Below the pieces are notes generated by a model that did not search any database, was not told the DNA's origin, and saw nothing but the letters and a program-made list of their open reading frames with translations. Shown here one piece after another: positions 6,109-9,219 of a DNA stretch of 9,219 bases. The DNA comes from Bacteroidales bacterium UBA3724. Its GTDB lineage: Bacteria > Bacteroidota > Bacteroidia > Bacteroidales > P3. A program made the position numbers and the translations under genes. Location: contig DFHL01000010.1 of the NCBI GenBank assembly GCA_002371315.1, positions 1 to 9,219 of the forward strand. Direction: 5' to 3'. The number at the start of each line of letters is the position of its first letter. Positions within the stretch are counted from its first letter, which is position 1.

Positions 6109-7798
6109 CGTTTTTCTTTTTGTTGCGGTTGTCGCGCACGCGGTTGTCGCGTTCGCGTGGTTGCCGTGGTTCACGTTGCTGGCGGGGCTCGCGCTGCTGT
6201 CGCGGCTCGCGAGGTTCGCGTTGTTCACGAGGTTCGCGTTGTCTCCGTTCTCCGTTCTCGTTTCTCCGTTCTCCGTTGTCGGCTCTCCGTTTTCCGTTTT
6301 CCGTTTTCCGCTTCCCGTTGTCGCCTTTCCGCTTTCCGTTATCAGGTCTTCTGTCGCCGCTGTCGCTTCTTCGGTCTCCGTTCTCCGTTGTCGTGTCGTC
6401 GGCCATAAGTTTCAGTTCGCGGTCGAACTCGGCCTCGCTCGATTCCTGGACCAAGGCGGCCGTCGACATCAGCTCGACCTGATAGTCTTCGAGCTTCTCG
6501 GGGTATTCCTGGTTCTTGTTCATCTCGATGATGGCCTTCACGTTCTCGGCGGTGATGGCGTAGAGCTCGTTTTCGCCTTCGTAGGCATACCACATTATGC
6601 CGCGGAATACGTCGGTCTTCTTGTACATCGCCAGGCCTTTCTTGAAACGTATGGGCGTGTTGGCCGGGGGAAACTTCTTGAGGGCGTCGGCATAGACGGC
6701 GTACTCGAAATTGAGGCAGCATTTCAGCTTGCCGCATTGGCCTGCCAGCTTCTGCGGGTTGGGCAGTATCTGCTGCGCCTTTGCCACGCTGGTTGTCACC
6801 GACTTGAAGTTGGTCAGCCAGGTGCTGCAGCACAGTTCGCGGCCGCAGGTGCCTATGCCGCCCACCTTGCCGGCTTCCTGTCTGACGCCGATCTGCTTCA
6901 TCTCGATGCGGACGTGGAATTGCTCGGCCAGCACCTTGATCAGGTTGCGGAAGTCCACGCGGTCGTCGGCGGTGTAGTAGAATATCGCTTTCGAGTGGTC
7001 GCCCTGGTATTCGACGTCGTTGACCTTCATCACCAGTCCCAGCTCTTCGGCAATCTGGCGTGTTTTCTTGAGCGTCGCCTCTTCCTCCTTGATGGCCGAG
7101 GTCCAGCGCTCGATGTCGCTGACTTTGGCGCGACGGAAGAGTTTCTTGATCGACTCCGACTCGTGGTCGACTTTCTTCTTGATCATCTGGATGCGGCAGG
7201 CCTCGCCGGTGAGGCTGACGATGCCCACGTCGTGGCCCGGGATGCCCTCGACGGCCACCACGTCGCCGTCGCTGACGTCGATGCCGTCAGGCAGGCGGAA
7301 GAATTCTTTGCGGTTGTTCTTGAAACGCACCTCGACGCAGTCGAAGGGCTTCTCCATCGGACGCCGTATGCCGTTCATCCAGTTGCAGGCCCCCACTTTG
7401 CAGCAGCTGCGCAGCTCCGTTTCGGTGATGGGCACATAGCTGTCGGGCTGGTGGTTGCATCCTCTTGAAAGGTAGAGGGGTTCTTTGTATTCCACCTTGG
7501 GCAGCGTCGGGTCGGGCTCGAGGTAGGGGTCCATAGCGCTGTCGCTGGCCTCATAGTCGATGGGCACCTCCGAGGGATCCTTGTCGTAGTCGCCCACGCC
7601 GCGGTTGCCGCGTTTCTCGGCCTGATGCTTCTCGCGACGGCTTTTGATGAAGGCCTCCATCTCTTCGGCCGTGGCCACATAGTCCTCTTCGTCGCCCTCA
7701 GGCACGGCCGCCACTTGCGGCTCAAGGTCTTGGCTTTCGACTGCGTCCTTGTCGATGGATTTATGCTGGTTGTTGTTTCTTCTGTTGTCTTTGCTCAT
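6101..7798 (-). CDS. ricT: RicT/YaaT-type PSP1-domain protein with long acidic N-terminus and basic repeat tail
   Basis: A 565-residue protein. In Bacillus, RicT joins RicA and RicF in an Fe-S complex that works with RNase Y in mRNA maturation; Bacteroidota carry a RicT homologue next to gldH and holB, with less known function. Seen: an acidic N-terminal extension (1-100); a cysteine group Cys114, Cys132, Cys133, Cys138; the PSP1 core at about 150-440 with GGIGTCGRELCCSTW and GQCGKLKCCLNFE. Cys318, Cys323, Cys324 and Cys355 have the spacing C-x4-CC-x30-C, like the RicT cluster ligands in Bacillus; Cys360 and Cys361 follow. From 472 the tail is low complexity: seven heptads of the type (D/E)NG-x-(R/K)(R/K)-x, then REPRQ repeats, ending KKKNDE. 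It is likely disordered and RNA-binding. The ATG at 7798 follows holB by 45 bp; no internal promoter is evident. Confidence 0.92.
   Translation of the reverse strand: MSKDNRRNNNQHKSIDKDAVESQDLEPQVAAVPEGDEEDYVATAEEMEAFIKSRREKHQAEKRGNRGVGDYDKDPSEVPIDYEASDSAMDPYLEPDPTLPKVEYKEPLYLSRGCNHQPDSYVPITETELRSCCKVGACNWMNGIRRPMEKPFDCVEVRFKNNRKEFFRLPDGIDVSDGDVVAVEGIPGHDVGIVSLTGEACRIQMIKKKVDHESESIKKLFRRAKVSDIERWTSAIKEEEATLKKTRQIAEELGLVMKVNDVEYQGDHSKAIFYYTADDRVDFRNLIKVLAEQFHVRIEMKQIGVRQEAGKVGGIGTCGRELCCSTWLTNFKSVTTSVAKAQQILPNPQKLAGQCGKLKCCLNFEYAVYADALKKFPPANTPIRFKKGLAMYKKTDVFRGIMWYAYEGENELYAITAENVKAIIEMNKNQEYPEKLEDYQVELMSTAALVQESSEAEFDRELKLMADDTTTENGDRRSDSGDRRPDNGKRKGDNGKRKTENGKRRADNGERRNENGERRQREPREQREPREPRQQREPRQQREPRQPRERDNRVRDNRNKKKNDE
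6239..6385 (-). repeat. 21-bp coding tandem repeat, seven units, in the ricT tail
   Basis: Codons 472-520 of ricT form seven imperfect 21-bp units, each coding one heptad. On the plus strand the shared core TCTCCGTT appears at 6242, 6263 and 6284, each 21 bp apart. The base pattern matches the non-coding repeat at 5622-5651, so the tail probably grew by expansion of an intergenic-type repeat in frame. Copy number may vary between strains. Confidence 0.85.
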
Positions 7799-7843
7799 AA
7801 GGAGGAATGTAAGAAAATGTATATTGTGTTGTAAAAAAGCTGA

Positions 7844-8899
7844 TTATCTCTTTTTGAGTGCCTTGCTTATGCGGAACGACAGTTCCATAAAGGCTATCTT
7901 GCCGTAGGCGTTGCGCTCGATGGCGAAAAGGGCGTTGTCGAAGGCTTCGTTGAGCATCTCGATGTTCCGCTCGGTTATCATCGCCGGAAAGGAGCTGTTG
8001 AACTTCTCGTCGCCGAAGTCGATGTGCGACGGCAGCCCTGCGTTGTTGCGCAGGAACGAGTCGCGCACGGCCTCTTGCGCGAAGAGCAGGAACTGCTTCT
8101 GCACCTCGCGGCTCTTGGCGTGCAGCGTGTCGACCCAGGCCGACAGCGAGGCCATATTGAGCTTGAACAGCTGTCGCATCCAGGTGACGTAGAGCGTGCG
8201 GAACTCGTCGCTGGCCACGCGTATGTTGTCGCCTGTGTTGTGTATCTTTACAAGCTGCGTGCGCGAGATGATGGTGCTCAGCATCTTGTCGCTGCTCTCG
8301 GCCACCAGGATGATAAGGGTGTTGGGCGTCGGCTCTTCAAGGCTTTTCAGTATCTTGTTGGCGGTCTGCGTGTTCATCTTTTCCGCCATCCAGATTATCA
8401 CCACCTTGTAGCCGCCCTCGTATGACTTCATACCCAGCGTGCGCACAATGTCGTCGGCGTCGCGCTCGCGTATTTGGCCCTGTTTGTTCTCGATCTGCAT
8501 AAACTCGTACCATTCGTCGAGCGTGCCAAGCTGGTGCTTGGCCTCGAGGAAGTCGCGGAACTCGCCCTGAAAGTCGGCTGCCGAGATGCCCGTGCCTTTT
8601 ACCGTCGCCGTGGCGGCATAGGGGAAATAGAGGTGCAGGTCGCTGTGCGAAAGCTGGCGGTATTTCTTGCACGACGGGCATTCGCCGCACGAGTCGGCAC
8701 GCAATCCGTCGCGACCCGCCTCGCCGTAGTGCTGGCGGTGTTCGCAGTTCAGGTATTGGGCATAGGCTATGGCCATAGCCAGACTGCCCGAAGCGGTATC
8801 GCCAAGGAACAATTGTGTGTGGCTTACGCGCCCTGAGTCGATAATTTCAGTCAGGTGATTTGCTGTAACCGTCTGTCCTTTAATGTCTTTGAACTGCAT
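7844..8899 (-). CDS. holB: DNA polymerase III delta prime subunit (clamp loader)
   Basis: A 351-residue AAA+ protein matching HolB, the non-hydrolysing subunit of the clamp loader that places the beta sliding clamp on primed DNA. Seen: N-terminal FKDIKGQ and HTQLFLGDTASGSLAMAIAYAQYLNC, where the P-loop position (33-40, GDTASGSL) lacks the GxGK[ST] lysine, as expected for delta prime; a zinc site of Cys52, Cys71, Cys74 and Cys77; the Walker B position, degenerate (YKVVIIWMAEKMN, 164-176); ANKILKSLEEPTPNT (180-194); and the ISRTQ sensor/arginine-finger motif with Arg213. The C-terminal collar region (about 230-351) is poorly conserved, as is usual. The ATG at 8899 directly follows a promoter and gives the standard N-terminus. 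It is the first gene of the minus-strand block. Confidence 0.93.
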   Translation of the reverse strand: MQFKDIKGQTVTANHLTEIIDSGRVSHTQLFLGDTASGSLAMAIAYAQYLNCEHRQHYGEAGRDGLRADSCGECPSCKKYRQLSHSDLHLYFPYAATATVKGTGISAADFQGEFRDFLEAKHQLGTLDEWYEFMQIENKQGQIRERDADDIVRTLGMKSYEGGYKVVIIWMAEKMNTQTANKILKSLEEPTPNTLIILVAESSDKMLSTIISRTQLVKIHNTGDNIRVASDEFRTLYVTWMRQLFKLNMASLSAWVDTLHAKSREVQKQFLLFAQEAVRDSFLRNNAGLPSHIDFGDEKFNSSFPAMITERNIEMLNEAFDNALFAIERNAYGKIAFMELSFRISKALKKR

Positions 8900-8919
8900 A
8901 ATACGAGTAAATTAATCTA

Positions 8920-8950
8920 CAAAGATACAACAAAACAGCGGAACAGCAAA
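8920..8950 (-). promoter_or_regulatory. Bacteroidota-type promoter of the holB-ricT-gldH-mrcA block
   Basis: On the minus strand TTTG lies at 8950-8947 (-33 box) and TATCTTTG at 8927-8920 (a perfect TAnnTTTG -7 box), with a 19-base spacer. The start of transcription would fall about 10-15 bases before the holB ATG, giving a very short leader. I found no comparable promoter in the spacers before ricT, gldH, mrcA or rlmN, which supports one long transcript. Confidence 0.72.
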
Positions 8951-8976
8951 ATTTATTTTAGTATTTAATATTTATT

Positions 8977-9083
8977 AAGGGGAGTTAAAGGGGTAGAGTG
9001 AAGTTAAGGGGAGTTAAAGGAAGTTAAGGGAAGTTAGAGGGACAAATGCACCTGCAGGGCACTATTGTCCTTTAACTCCCCTT
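8977..9083. repeat. GGGGAGTTAAAGG repeats with an inverted copy, upstream of the holB promoter
   Basis: AAGGGGAGTTAAAGG occurs at 8977-8991 and 9006-9020, followed by looser AAGTTAAGGG units to about 9037. The inverted copy TCCTTTAACTCCCCTT at 9068-9083 pairs perfectly with 9006-9021 (16 bp) or over 15 bp with 8977-8991. GGACAA at 9040-9045 can instead pair with TTGTCC at 9065-9070, and CCTGCAGG at 9051-9058 is palindromic. It is not followed by a T-run on the plus strand, so it is not a clear terminator. Confidence 0.75.
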
Positions 9084-9116
9084 TAAGCAAGGATAAAAAA
9101 TAAGGTAAAATGATGG

Positions 9117-9159
9117 ATAAATTGATAAGTAATTGGTCAAATTTATTTGACATTTATGG
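9117..9159 (-). repeat. Copy B of the 43-bp dispersed sequence (inverted relative to 1379-1421)
   Basis: Read on the minus strand from 9159, the first 20 bases equal 1379-1398 and 14 of the next 23 also match; eight of the nine differences are transitions. It also contains the dyad TCAAAT-TT-ATTTGA at 9137-9150. Confidence 0.65.
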
Positions 9160-9189
9160 CAATTCACGGACGTTTACGTTCTAAAAAAG

Positions 9190-9219
9190 AATTGCTGTTA
9201 AATTGCTGATAATTGCTGT
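9190..9219. repeat. AATTGCTG tandem repeat, 10-11 bp period, cut by the window end
   Basis: AATTGCTG starts at 9190, 9201 and 9211. The array reaches the last base of the window, so its full copy number cannot be seen. Confidence 0.6.

Larger units (their letters stand above)
8951..9219. other. Spacer without a recognisable gene, running off the window
   Basis: Both strands were read. The only open frames are very short, for example 24 codons from the ATG at 9111 and 17 codons from the ATG at 9156, with no recognisable product. The stretch is AT-rich apart from the inverted repeat at 8977-9083, and holds copy B of the 43-bp dispersed sequence and a short tandem repeat at the edge. The neighbouring gene to the right lies outside the window. 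Confidence 0.7.

Noticed and set aside
5948..7468. A 506-codon open frame on the plus strand opposite ricT and gldH
   Set aside because: It covers two well-supported minus-strand genes; its composition is that of reverse-complement coding sequence and it has no recognisable domain.
7799..7805. Perfect Shine-Dalgarno-like AAGGAGG on the plus strand
   Set aside because: It lies in the holB-ricT spacer facing the wrong way for ricT, and the plus-strand ATG codons after it lead only to short frames inside holB antisense. Bacteroidota genes rarely use this signal.
9111..9209. Short plus-strand frames (24 and 17 codons) near the right edge
   Set aside because: Too short, no promoter match and no recognisable product; they overlap copy B of the dispersed sequence and the edge repeat.

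Overview
The window looks like the chromosome of a member of the Bacteroidota, most likely order Bacteroidales. Four things point there. The two convincing promoters have the Bacteroidota form (TTTG, 19-20 bases, TAnnTTTG). Translation starts lack Shine-Dalgarno sequences. A gldH homologue lies in a holB-ricT-gldH-mrcA cluster. The spacers are AT-rich and full of short repeats, while the genes are more GC-rich. I cannot name a genus.

Layout: bases 9-1100 (+) encode a multi-spanning acyltransferase-3 family membrane protein. Bases 1101-1439 have no gene and hold three kinds of short repeat. A promoter at 1440-1471 serves a small lipoprotein gene (1525-1941, +). A strong hairpin at 1967-2004 separates it from a convergent minus-strand block. 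That block, read right to left, is holB (8899-7844), ricT (7798-6101), gldH (6108-5638), mrcA/PBP1A (5556-3226) and rlmN (3064-2006). A promoter lies just upstream of holB at 8920-8950. From 8951 to the right end I see no gene, only repeats and inverted repeats.

The minus-strand block mixes DNA replication (clamp-loader delta prime), RNA processing (RicT), an envelope lipoprotein (GldH), peptidoglycan synthesis (class A PBP) and ribosome/tRNA modification (RlmN). ricT and gldH overlap by 8 bp; holB-ricT and gldH-mrcA are separated by 45 and 81 bp. The first four genes are probably one transcription unit. rlmN follows after a 161-bp spacer built of TTAACY hexamers that can fold into mutually exclusive hairpins next to its start codon.

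No defence system, mobile element, CRISPR array, tRNA or rRNA was seen. The genes are ordinary housekeeping and envelope genes, and the most notable content is in the spacers and repeats: (1) the rlmN leader, with a possible 24-bp stem and a competing 14-bp stem; (2) a 43-bp sequence upstream of the lipoprotein promoter that recurs inverted about 7.7 kb away, with mismatches that are nearly all transitions; (3) a 21-bp repeat family that forms the basic tail of RicT and recurs across the gldH stop codon; (4) a second spacer, upstream of the holB promoter, with the same 'two direct copies, one inverted copy' design as the rlmN leader. I do not claim a new system; these are leads.
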